Below are positions 10,401-23,445 of a stretch of DNA of 64,000 nucleotides, in pieces; the first letter of the stretch is position 1, and every line of letters starts with the position of its first letter. Source of the stretch: Cepaea nemoralis (Eukaryota > Mollusca > Gastropoda > Stylommatophora > Helicidae); NCBI GenBank assembly GCA_014155875.1, contig JACEFZ010015108.1, positions 186,001-250,000 of the forward strand, given 5' to 3'. The position numbers and the translations under genes were made by a program. A model generated the notes under the pieces. The model did not search any database. It saw only the letters and a list, made by a program, of their open reading frames with translations, and was not told where the DNA came from.

Positions 10401-13400
10401 GCCGACTTTAAAGAACTGGTGTCAACATCAACTCTACCCACTACTTGCAAACACTAGACAAGCTGCAAAAAGTCATCAAGAATAAACGACCCGGCATGCT
10501 TTTTCGCGGTGTGATTTTGTTGCACGATAATGCTTATTCTCATGTCGCAAAATTTGTGCAGGAAGCATTAGCAAGGAAGAAGTGGGAAATTCTGCAACAT
10601 CCAGCGTATAGTCCTGATCTGTCACCATGTGATTTTCATTTGTTTGGACCTCTAAAAATAAAGCTCTCAAGGGGCAGCTATTTCACACAGATGCAGACGT
10701 AATGAACGCGGCAAACACTTGGTTCAGTGAGCAACCACAATCCTTTTTTGTGGACGGCAGTCACCGCCTACCTAAGCAATGCAATGCTTGCCTGAATGCC
10801 TACGGCGACTTCTTCTGACCAACCCATGGTGCATAATTCATTCAAAATGAATGCTTTGTTTAATTCTACCACACCTGTTAATGTTTATTTCATGCTTTTG
10901 TAATAAAGGCATTGGAACGAGTTTCAAATGAATGCCCCTGATACATTCACGCCTCACATTCAATGTCTTTGTCATCAGCAAATCATATTTCTCAACTGTC
11001 TGTTATCATCATTCTATGACATACTGACTCACTCTTGTAAGAGTAGTAAATATTCTATCATTGCGCATCATTTAAAACTAGGATACATGAATGATAGTGA
11101 TGTGGGGTCTATTGCATGTGGCTCAGTCCTCTTTCATCAAAGTAGCCCACTGAAAGCATCATGCAGAGCAAAATCTCAGAGTTGATTTAGTATCCTCTAT
11201 GAAGCATATAAGCGATTAATGTTACATGTGTGTATAAGAAAGAGAGGAGGGGAGATAAATATTTCATACAATAGTTTATTCGTTTCAACAGATAACATAA
11301 TTAAGACTACAATAAACTATTTTAATTTGAAGATACTGCATGTCATTATTTATAGGATCTCCAGAAGCTCCTCTACAACCAGTAGCGACCTACAAGCTGA
11401 AGACAGTCTATTTAACTTGGACAAACCAGGGTGAAGGTAATTCACCAATTCAGAGATACCAAATTTGCTACCAGGAAGAAGGTAAGTGTCTATCAAGTGA
11501 ATGCACAAAATGACAATAGTTAGGTATGTGTAACTCCTGCGAAAAAGTGGGAGATAATAAAAGTGAAGGTTCATCCTCTCATTGTAGGTTCTTTTGCAGA
11601 ATGTCATTCTCATCACACCCTGCCAAAAATCTCAATCTCTTGTCATTTCTCTTTTCTCATGCATCCTCATGCCCAAGGTGTCCTCTTTTCTCATGTACCC
11701 TCATGCCAAAGATGTCCTCTTTTCTCATGCACCCTCATGCCAAAGGTATCCTCTTTTCTCATGCACCATCATGCCCAGGGTATCATCCTCTTTTCTCATG
11801 CACTCTCATGCCCAAGGTGTCCTCTCTTCTCATGCCCAAGGCGTCCTCGTTTCTCAAGCACCCTCATGCCCAAGGCATCTGCAAATTCTTGTGCCCAGCT
11901 CTGTCCTGCACTACCCCTGTCTCTGCTGCCATGAATCAAGTCTTCCATCACTGTTCTTTCCAAGTCACTGTGATGTGTGACCACATCATCAAAGTATTTC
12001 AGTTTCTGTGTTTCATGTTTGTAAGTTAGAGGATACTATAATTACCACACAGACAAGTCTAGAAAATATTTTGTTTCATGGACTAAAGACACATGAAAGA
12101 AAATATTGTTAATTTAAACCACCATCGGCAGGCATAGGTGCTTTAGCGAAGTTGGTAGGGAACTGTGCTGATAATTTCATGAGCCTGGTCGGACACGGGT
12201 TCGACATGTGAACTTGTCACCTGCTAAGTGAGGGAAAGTCTGGCCACCTATTCCCCCGTGCATTCAGGCCTACAAAATGTGAGGCCCTATCATGTCTCAG
12301 ACCCATAGTGGGAAACTGGGACACATCTTCAGTCTGGCCAAAATCTAGATTTGTAGAAAGTATATTTTATAAATATTGTGTAAAGAAATTATAAAGTAAC
12401 ATTGAATGTTTTCATCCTTATTGCAGGGAAACCAGGCAATTGTGTGCCAATCCTGGATGTAAACCATGTGGAACCTTCAGCACAGATTAGTCTGAGTGCC
12501 TTGAAACCTGGCACTAGCTACAGCTTCGTGGTACGAGCCATCAACTCACAAGGCATCAGTCCACCAAGTACACCTTCTGAGGTGTACCTGACCCCCAGCT
12601 CCTGTAAGTGTTGTCTTCTTCTTCTTCCTCATCCTCCTAAACTTCTTCCTCTCCTCCTCCTTTCTTCTCCTCCACTTTTCTTCATCCTCCTCCTTCATTC
12701 TCTTCCTCCTTATTCCTCTTCTTTTTCTTCTCCTCCTCCTCCCTCTTCATATTTCGTCATAGCAGTGTCATGGGAAAGAACAATTATCTCTCAAGAGCAC
12801 TGAAGTTTGCTTCATGCAAGATGGTTCCAGTAGTTTCTGCTACTTCATCTACTCATTGCTCCTGTGGCTGACCTCTGACTTTTGAACCATTGCAATGAAA
12901 CTGCATTACACCTTTGAGGGGAAGCTTACTGTGGCATTCTTGTTGCATAATTTCTACCATCTGGTCTACTGTTTCTATAAATGATTCAGAGCTGGCAATT
13001 TTGCTACTTGTTGCATTATTTCTTATTTCCTAATTCTTTCTTCCTGTTACTTTCAATGTTCTTCTCAAACATCACATTTATTTTACTTATCTGTAAGCAT
13101 CAATGTCTTGCATTAACAGTTTAGCACTGAGGGACATGTTGTTTCACATAAGGTTGTTTATGTGACCAATGACAGATGTTTTCTTAGGAAATGTAACAGC
13201 AGGTACATGTGTTGGTTGGGTTTAAATAATGCAGCAAAGAACCTTGCAGGCTTAGGAAGCTGAAGGAGAAGGAGGAGAAAAAAAGACGAAGAAAAAGAGC
13301 AGAGGAGGAATGAGAGCAGATATGGAGGAAGAGTACAAAGAAGATGAAAAAGGTGTAAATTAAATTTCTCTCCAAATATGTTGTTTGGAACATTTTAGAG

Positions 13401-16400
13401 GGTATCAGTTTTTACATTCTGACTGCCAACCAACCAACTGGGCAGCCCACTGACCAACAAACAAGCAGACAAGGTAACAAGGGATGCTTTCACTTGTTTA
13501 CATGTTTTTTTGTTGTCATTTTTGTTTTCAGTGATAAGAGCACAGTCAAGTCCATTCCATACCCAGTGGTGGTTTTTGGTGATAGTTGCCTTATCTGGCG
13601 TCATTGTCATCCTCCTCATCATCACCTTACTCTGTTGTTTACACAAACGCAGGAAAAAAGAAAGTGAGTGCTGCTTTTATTATCCATAAACATATTTTTA
13701 TTCCATCATTGATGTATACTGTTGGAATCAGATTTTCCAGTAACACAGTTTTATTCCATCATTGATGTATACTGTTGGAATCAGATTTTCCAGTTGTGAT
13801 GAAAGAATAGGATGGTTGTCATATGAAAGTAGTGAACTCTGAATGAGCAACTAAAAATGTCCTATTTCTAATATTTACTATTGCTACTAGTACTTTGCTA
13901 TCTTGATAGACGATAGTTTGTTACATTGTGCTTAAAAAAAGACATAATAACTACAAGTCATGGTGGTAGCGAATGTGACAGATCAGACCAATTTGCATTG
14001 CAAATGTACATCCACAATGGATGCATGTCAACACATATTCACTGCCACCACTATCATGCACCATCTAACATCTCACACATTCAGCTTTTGACCTATCTGC
14101 AATAATTTTCTCATTTGTCTTTATTCCATCCCTGATCTATTCCCTCCATGCAATGTGATAAGCGGTGACTTGCTCCCTAGGTGCAATATCAGTGTCTGTA
14201 TCTATCATGTCCCACTTACAAACATGTTTGTACCGTAGTCGAGGCCAACCTTGAGATTTTTTACCCATCTGTAATTCACCAAATAAATAATCTAATATTT
14301 AAACAGCTATAAAATATCATCTTGATTGGATATAATTTTTTTTTTTTTTTAAATTCGCATATCCTTTTTTTTTTTTACAGGACATCGCTGTCAACAGCAG
14401 CATCTTTCAGCTGTCTGTTGATTTCTTGGCAAGATTATACTCAGTAGTTTGCCATTGCTTTCTTGCCTTCATCGACCTCACAAAGGCATTTGATTTGGTC
14501 AGTCGTGAGGGTCTGTTCAAGGCACTAAAGAAGATTGGCTGCCCACCAACTCTTCTGTCCATTGTGGAATCGTTCCACACAGGCATGAAGGGTATAATCA
14601 AGTTTGATGGTGCAACTTCTGAAGAATTTGAAATCAAGAGTGGAGTTAAGCAAGGTTGTGTACTAGCTCCCACCCTCTTTGGAATATACTTTTCACTTCT
14701 ACTGAAATATGCATTTCGTGATCAGGATGGTGGTATATACATTCACTCACGCTCAGATGGCAGCCTCTACAATGCTCAGAGATTGAAGGCTAAGACCAAA
14801 ATTAGGAGGGTACTGATCAGAGAGTTGCTTTTTGCAGATGATGCTGCAGTTACGACCCACTCTGAGGAAGAATTGCAATGTCTACTATCTGCATTCTCCA
14901 ATGCTTGTTCTGAATTTGGTTTAACAATTAGCAAAAAGAAGACACAGATTATGTCACAAGGTGCACATGGGGTACCATCAATCTTTATTGACGACGCCGA
15001 ACTAGAGATAGTAGACCATTTTACATATCTAGGATCAGTGGTAAATAGCAAATTATCCCTAGATCAGGAAATCAACAATCGGATTGGTAAGGCAGCAACA
15101 ACAATGAACAGGTTAAGAAAAAGAGTCTGGGAGAACAGGAAGCTTACTGCCAAAACAAAAGTCCTTGTCTATCAAGCCTGTGTCCTTAGTACTCTTCTCT
15201 ATGGCAGTGAAACCTGGACAACTTACTCACACCAAGAGAACAACTTAAACAGCTTTCATATGCGGTGTCTGCGAAGAATTCTTGGTATTAAGTGGCAAGA
15301 CAAAATCACAAATACTGAAGTATTGGAAAGATCAGGTTGTGTGACAGTTTATTCCATGCTCAGTCTTCGTAGACTTAGATGGATAGGACATCTTAGGAGG
15401 ATGGATGATGGTAGAATACCAAAGGATATCTTTTTTGGTGAATTACAGATGGGTAAGAGATCTCAGGGTCGGCCTCTACTACGATACAAAGATGTGTGTA
15501 AGCGGGACATGATTGATACAGGCATTGATAATGCACATTGGGAGCAAGTCGCCGCTGAACGTGTTGCATGGAGGGCAAATATCAGAAATGGAATAAAGTC
15601 AAAGGAGAAAATTATTGCAGAAAAGTCACACACCAAGCGTTTGAGACGTAAGATGGTGCATGATGGTGGAAATGACCACGTGTTCACATGCACCCACTGT
15701 GAACGGACATTTACAGCGCAAATTGGCCTTATCAGTCACACTCGCTACCGCCATAGTTAAAAGTTATTATGCCTTTTTAGAGCACAAACTATCGTCTGTC
15801 AAGACGGCAAGGTGCCAATGATATACTCAGTAGTTTGCCATTGCTTTCTGAGCGGCCGGTTAAGTTATCCCGCAAGTCAACAGCGGGGGACAAACCACTC
15901 CCAGTTCTCCCTCACTACGAGACTCTGCGTGATAAACGGGATTACGGAGAAAGTAGTGTAACCCCTCGGCCAGAGAGACCGGCTGATTGGATATAAGCAT
16001 TTAAAAATGATAACTTTTGTAATATAAAAATAGTTCTAAAATGTCATCTTTCTTATATATAAGCAGTTCTAAAATGTCATTTTATAAACAGCTAAAACCA
16101 TAATCCTTCTATACTATAAACAGATATAAATTGGTTTTATATATCATGAGGCAAATTAGGCATTTGGTGATTAAAATTAAGTTGCATGTCCTTCACAGGA
16201 CGTAGCAGTCAACCCCAGCATTTTCGCTATTCGTGATTCCTGGGACAAATTTTACGTTCAGTAGTTTGCCATTGCTTTCTGAATGACCGGCTCCTATACC
16301 TTTTTCTAAAAAACCAGCACCGCTGTGTTTCGAACCCGGGTATACGGGCTCACAAACCGCGTTCGCAAGCCCTTAGCCACAGAGACCAGTCATTTGGTGA

Positions 16401-16663
16401 TAGCTCTGTATTTATATAGACCAAGTTCAGGGGCGATGTGGTCAGTATCACACCAGTAGCCTTTACTTCCCAAGCTATGTCCAGGTACCCATGTTAAACT
16501 TGGTTGATCATCTCATTTTAAATCATCCATCTTGATGCAATTTTCAACCCATGACCACCATGCTGGTAGTAATGTACTAGCCACTCTGCTACCGCTGCTC
16601 TCCTTCTTATTTATATGCAGCTTAAATATTCAATTTATAATTGAATTTTGTAGCTGCTTATAA

Positions 16664-16760
<97 letters not shown>

Positions 16761-18497
16761 CAGTTGCTGTTGGGGTGTGAATATAAAGTGTTGGCCTTCA
16801 CATGTTCTAGACCATGACATATGAGGTGGTAGTGACCAGTTCCCTTCCTCATCACCTCCCTTCATGAGGCTGGGTCGACCCCAGAGCCACATTGGTCAGT
16901 GAAAATATAATCCTGCTTCTGCTGGTGATTGAACCCGCATATTTATAGTTAAACAAAGTTAGTTGCATATCCTTTACAGGATATCGCAGTCAACCCCAGC
17001 ATTGTTTTTTGCTGTTTGTGATCTCTTGGCAAATTTATGTTCAGTAGTTTGCCATTGTTTTCTGAACGACCAGCACCCATACCATTTTATTGTTTTAAAA
17101 AAACCAACGCAAGGCGGTCTGCTGCCAAATGACCCACAGCTGTGTTTCAAACATGGTATGTGGGATGACGAACTGTGTCCGTTACCCCTTCACCATGGAG
17201 CTGGCATATTTATATGCAGGTAAAAATACCATCTTTATTTAGTTACATAAGCCTATAAAAATATCTGTCTTGGTGTTTGGTTCTTGGTTTTATGACTCAA
17301 CATGATAGTACTCTGGTCAAACCTATAGCTGCCCTGTCTCACTCAGCAATTGTCATGAAATGTGATTATTTCACAGATGAGCTAAAACGATCAACCACCA
17401 TTACTACTGTCATGTCAGCAACACCTGAACTGGAGGAGACCAGATTTCCTGCACTGGAACTTCGGCAGTCAAGCAGGAGCATAGCCAGGAATGGGAAATT
17501 GCACAATAATACAAACAATGCATATGCCAGGTAAGACTTGCACTTGCTGTTCGTTCTGTCTTCTTCTTTAAGTCCTGCTGTAGGTCTGTCCTCAACCCTC
17601 ACTCTATGGTGCTGTTGATAAATGCCTGTGCTATGATGCAAGATGTATCATCATGTGCCATTTCAGGAAATACAATGTCCCTCCTCAATCATCTGTTGTA
17701 TTTTTTTTTTTTTTGCTCTTAATAATTTTAACAACTGATTTGTCTTCCACGCCTCTCTGTCACCCCATCTAGCAATTCCTCCTTCAGTCAATCTCTGTCA
17801 CTGATATGGGGCACATATGCAATATTCTCCAGGCTCATCTCATAACATGACCCAGCAAATGATGATTAGTTAGTTCTCAGAGACCTTTCACTGCACATCA
17901 GACCGTTCAGTCAATAAGTGCTTGGATCCCCTCCTCAGTATCTCATTCAGTGTGTAGCATCGTTGACAAAAGTACTTTGTTGGTTGTTGGGTTCTTTGGC
18001 CTTCCCACATCTTTTTCTACATAATTCCTCTCTGCCAGCTTCTTTCCGTTTTATCATGAATCTCATCAGATGTTATGATACATTATATTTTGAAACATTA
18101 AACATGATTTACATATGTGCCTCGTTAAACCTGCCATAAGGACATTATAAATAGTGTGTACATTTATATATACAGATGCATATATAGATATATACATAAA
18201 CATACATTCTAATGTATAATTATACTCATTTACACACACAGTGTCATATATACTGAAGTTTCTGATAATAATTTTTTTTTTTAAACGCATGAAGATTTAG
18301 AATGACAAGAAAACATCTTGGAGTCATTAACCTAACTGATAAGTTTCTCAACCAAAATATAATTACTTTATTCACTTTATATATATATATATATATACTA
18401 GCTGACCCGGCCTGGCTTCGCCCAGTCCCTGGTAGGGAGCATCTCATTTAATTCACATAAGTAGTCATATAAGCTCCCGTTCCCGTTCTCGACTATC

Positions 18498-18547
<50 letters not shown>

Positions 18548-19297
18548 TATTAGAAAGAGCACTTGAAAGATCTTTACATCTTCCCCCAACAATTAACTTG
18601 GGTAAATGGAGCGTCTTATTTAATTCATAATCGGCCCCTGCTCCCGTTCCCATTCCCAAAAAAGACGACCCGGCCCGGCTTCACCCAGTCCCTGGTGGGG
18701 AGCATATAATTTAATTCATATTCGGCGGAGGGAGGAGGAGGAGGGAGTAGGAGGGGGAGGTGGAGGATGAGGGGGGAGGAGGAAGAGCGAGGAGGGTGGA
18801 GGAGGTGGGAGGAGGAGGAGGGAAAAGGAGAGGGAGGAAGAGGAGGGAGAAGGATGAGGAGGAGGAGGAGGAGAAGGGAGGAAAAAGGAGGAGGTGAGAG
18901 GGAGGAGGAGGAGGAGGAGAAGGGAGGAAAAAGGAGGAGGAGTAGGAGGAGGGAGGAAGATGGAGGAGAAGGAAGAGGGAGGAGGAGGGAGGGGGAGGAG
19001 GATTATAACGCATATGCCTGTAGATAATTGCAGCGAAAAGGTCCACCTATTTGAGAAATATGTAACAATTTTACATATATAGCAATTCTATTAGAAGTTA
19101 TGTCCCCTCGCTATATATACATTATAATGTAAATTAAATATTAAATAATAATAAGAAAACATGTTTGTACACTAAAAAAACTATGACAGTTGGCAGCACG
19201 GGAATGATTAGAAGACGTGTAGAAAATTTCATCTCAATCGGATGGACCACTCACGAACGCATAAAGGACACACATACAGACAGACAGACAGAGATTC

Positions 19298-19385
<88 letters not shown>

Positions 19386-22300
19386 GTTGCGGAAAAATTA
19401 TCAATTAATTAATTGATTAATCAAAAACATTTCTCCCATCACTTATACAAATGAACCGGAAGTCTAAAAGTAACAACATGGCAGCGGATAAATATAAACA
19501 AATTTCCGGACAATTACATGAACATTTTGGTTTTAAATATTGACTGATGTAAATATTGAAAATGCTGAAAAGGTTTATTGCGTTGATTGTGATAAATCGT
19601 TTGCCTACCATGGTTCTAACACCTCCTTTACTTACCACCTCCAAAACAAACATCCACTACAGTATCAGAAACTTCTGCTGAGACGGTCCAGTGAGTTCTG
19701 CATTACACCATGATATTCAAGAATTACTTGCAAACTGGATTGCTAGTAGTGGCAGACCAATATCAATAGTAGATGATGACGGCCTTCAACAAGTATTATG
19801 GACAGCATTGCAAAATGCTGAATATAAACTACCTTCCCGTCGCACTATTGACAAACTGTTGACTGCTAAGTATAACAGCAAGATTCAAAGTGTTAAAGAA
19901 TCTGTGAGAAACGCAAAGGGAATTGCTCTAACATCTGATTTTTGGACATCTCTAGGAAACGAAAGCTACTGTAGAAATACTGGCCATTGGATTGCTGATG
20001 ACAGGAAATTGAAAAATGTTGTTCTTGAGTGCATAAATGTTGTTGAACGTCATTATTCTGACAGTGTTGCCCAGTTATATAAACAGTTTGCAATAGGCTG
20101 GGATATAACGAACAGAATTCAGGCTCTAGTTACTGACAATGCAAGAAATATGGTTTCAGCTGTTGATAAAACTGGTTTTACACATATTCCTTGTTTGGCT
20201 CATAGCTTACAACTTAGCATATTACATGGATTTTAGCTGATACCGAAAAATTGTTTGGCAAATGTCGAAAAATTGTCTGACATTTTAAACATAGTGCTGC
20301 AAACACAACCGAGTTGCAAAATTGTACTGAGTCACCATTGTGTAAGCTGCAGCAAGATATACCAACAAGATGGAACAGTATTTTTATTATGCTACAGAGT
20401 CTTCTACAGGCCAGAGAAGCATTAGCTGTCTACATGTCAGATGAAAAGAAGCAATATAAAGGTCCAAAACTGTTAGATTCGGATTGGGAGAAGATTTCAA
20501 ATATGTCAAAGTTTTGGACTTATTTTGTCAAACCACGGTCCTGCTTGGAGGTCAAGATTATCTTTCATGTAACTGTGTATTGCCACTGCTATCATCGTTG
20601 ACAAAGCATATGACTGTACACAATGATGATTCTGGCTACATAGCTAAATTTAAGGCAGCATCTATTAATGACTTCAGTGAACATGTATGTAGCTAATATG
20701 ACAAGTATTCAAATGCTACTGCTTGCAACAGCACTTGATCCACACTACAAATACCCTAAGTGTTTGTCAAAAGATGCAAAAGAATGAACTTGGTCATGTA
20801 TTGAACAAGAAATAGCAGTTGATGTTCATGATGAGCAGATGGAGACTGCTGCAATGAATGATACTGACATTGACAATGAAACTATGTGTGAACCAAATGA
20901 AAAGCGTATTAAGCTAATGGAGTCTGACTCAGGCATGGAAGATCATATTGTCAGCTCTTCTGATGAATTGCTACGTTATAAAATGGAGAAGAAAGTTGCT
21001 GAATTGGTTGACCCTCTACAATGGTCGAAACTTAATGAACATTGATATCCAAAATTGGCATTCTTTGCCAAGACCATTCTGTGCATACCGGCTACCTCAG
21101 TCTCATGTGAACGATTGTTCAGCTCTGCTGGTTATATTGTTAATAAGACGCGCTCATCATCATCATCATCATCATCATCTTCCACTTCTGCCGTCAAGCG
21201 TCGTGGGGAGGAATAATTTGCGTTCCAGGGCCCGGTGGACGGCACAGGGTAGTGTCATTCCGTGTGGTTGTACAATGTCTCTGATGTCGTCAATCCATTT
21301 TCTTCTTGGACGTCCTGCGACGAGACCACGAGGACGTCCAAGAAGAAAATGGATTGACGACATCAGAAACATTGTACAACCACACGGAATGACACTATCC
21401 AGTGCCGTCCACCGGGCGCTGGAACGCAAATTATTCCTCCCCACGACGCTTGATGGCAGAAATGGAAGATGATGATGATGATGACGAGCTCATCACTTAA
21501 ACCAAATACTGTCAATATACTCGTCTGTTTGCATAGTTGGTTATTAGATGACATATGAACAAGTCAATCCGGTGTTATTTAGATTTTTGCCAAATACGAC
21601 TATAATGTGAGTTATGTGACTATAATTTTTTTGCTTTAATCAAAATTAACTATTAATTAATCGTTAATTTTTCAAAAGTTAACTATTAAATTTAATTTGA
21701 TTGTTACCAGCCCTAATACATATATATATATAGTCGTCACTAGGAAGAATGAAATACCACAGTGTAATATACAAGTAAATGGGAATATTCTTAAACAAGT
21801 GAATCTGTACAATTATCTTGGAACGGTCATAACATCTGATTGGAAATGCCTTGAAGAGATTAGAACAAGAATTGCCATGGCGAAGATAGCTTTTGCAAGA
21901 TAGAAACATACTGACCAATAAATAGATGTCAAGTGTAACAGGAAAAGAGTGTTGAAGTGCTACAATGGACCTGTGCTTTTGTATAGATGTGAAGCGTGGA
22001 CAATAAGCAAACAGGCTGAAAAACATCTGATGGCTGTGGAAAGTGGTTTCTGATGAAAATGCAAAGAATACCATGGACAGACAGAAAAATCAATGACCAA
22101 GTACTACAAGAAAACAATTTTGTTTTTGTTTTTATGTGCTCGCTCGCTTTGAACTCAAGCGTAGTCCATACACACTACTTCTAGTAGTGCTAGACTGAAT
22201 TTTGCTTGTGGATGTTTTTTGGTTTTAAAGTTGCATATCCTTTATAGGACTTTGCAGTCAACACCAGCATTTTTCAGCTGCTGTTGATGTTCTTGGCAAA

Positions 22301-23408
22301 ATTACGCTCCGGCTCACAATTAGCGACCGGCTCACATACCTCGTAAGTAACCAATGTGACGCGATCCGCTGCTGAATCTCACACAGTTGTTTTCCTCACG
22401 TGGATATACAGGATTACGGAGAAAGACGTTAACCCCTTTACCAGGGAAACTGGCTGTGGGTTAGCTTTCCCTATTAACAGTGCCCTCGTCGTCAGGCAAT
22501 CCTACTGCAACTTCAGAGGTACTTGTAATTAACATCCCCAAGTTAAGGACGACAGTTCAGTATTTTAGTCCAACTGTCCAGTGTAGGGGTTGAACCCCTT
22601 ACCTTGGCATCAGCACACTGGATGTTTAAAAGCAAACGTTCTTATCCATTCGACTATGCTGACCCACACAAGAAACAAATGAAAATCATAAACTGATTAG
22701 AGAAATTAGATATTTTTTGGTCACGTTATGAGAAGAAATAAATTGGAAAACTTGACGACAACTGGCAAGATTGAGAGGAAAAGAACAAGAGGAAGGCAGA
22801 GAAGTAAATACCTGGATGGCTTGACCACATGGCATGGTCGAGACAAGAACACAGCTGATCCACGACTCTGGTGATTGAGTGAAATGGCGAGACATGACCG
22901 CCCATGCTTTCCGGCGTGGCACATCATTTTATATATATATATATATATAAAGTTGCCACCAACATTGATGCACTTATCGCATCGTTTTATCATTCCTCCC
23001 AAACCGGCTGCATAGAACTGCGTGCTCTGTTTTCTAAACCACGTTTTCACTTTCTTCAACTTCGACGTCATTCTCGAAATGTCTCCCACCAAGGTGGGTT
23101 TTCCGTGGACTTGGCCCCTAGCAATTTTTACCTTTTTGGTCCACTGAAAACCCACCTTGGCGGGAGACAGTTCGCGAATGACACCGAAGTTGAATGTGAA
23201 TTGAAAAAATAGTTTAGAAAACAGAGCACGCAGTTCTATGCAGCCAGTTTGGGAGGACTGATAAAACAATGGGATAAGTGCATCAATTTGGTGGAAACTA
23301 TGTTGAGAAATAAAGGGACAATGTATGTATAAAAATAAACTGGTTTCAAGTTGTTATCATATTTAGTTATTTTTCTACAGGCATTTGTGACTTACCTATC
23401 GACTTCCC

Positions 23409-23445
<37 letters not shown>

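Larger units (their letters stand above)
14379..15985 (-). repeat. SINE-B split by LINE-b
   Basis: The tail half (14379-14463) and the head half (15850-15985) together make a normal - strand SINE-B. They are separated by 14464-15821, and the 28 bases starting TATACTCAGTAGTTTGCCAT occur at both edges (14436-14463 and 15822-15849). The break falls in the same motif as the insertion at 9225. Confidence 0.85.
19383..21714 (+). mobile_element. hAT element carrying a palindromic insertion
   Basis: The left end AGGGTTGCGG and the right end TTACCAGCCCT are imperfect inverted ends of hAT type (AGGGYTG). In between are a BED finger, a transposase split over several frames and the C-terminal dimerisation region. 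The subterminal parts are rich in TTAATTAATT on both sides. A 300-bp palindrome sits at about 21160-21475. Frameshifts make it a dead copy. Confidence 0.85.

Noticed and set aside
11526..12029. Cysteine/serine-rich frames near 11.5-12.0 kb
   Set aside because: Produced by the 34-bp minisatellite; three overlapping phases are open at once.
18711..19046. Proline/serine-rich (-) and glutamate/arginine-rich (+) frames
   Set aside because: Direct translation of a GGA/TCC tract, with no further support.
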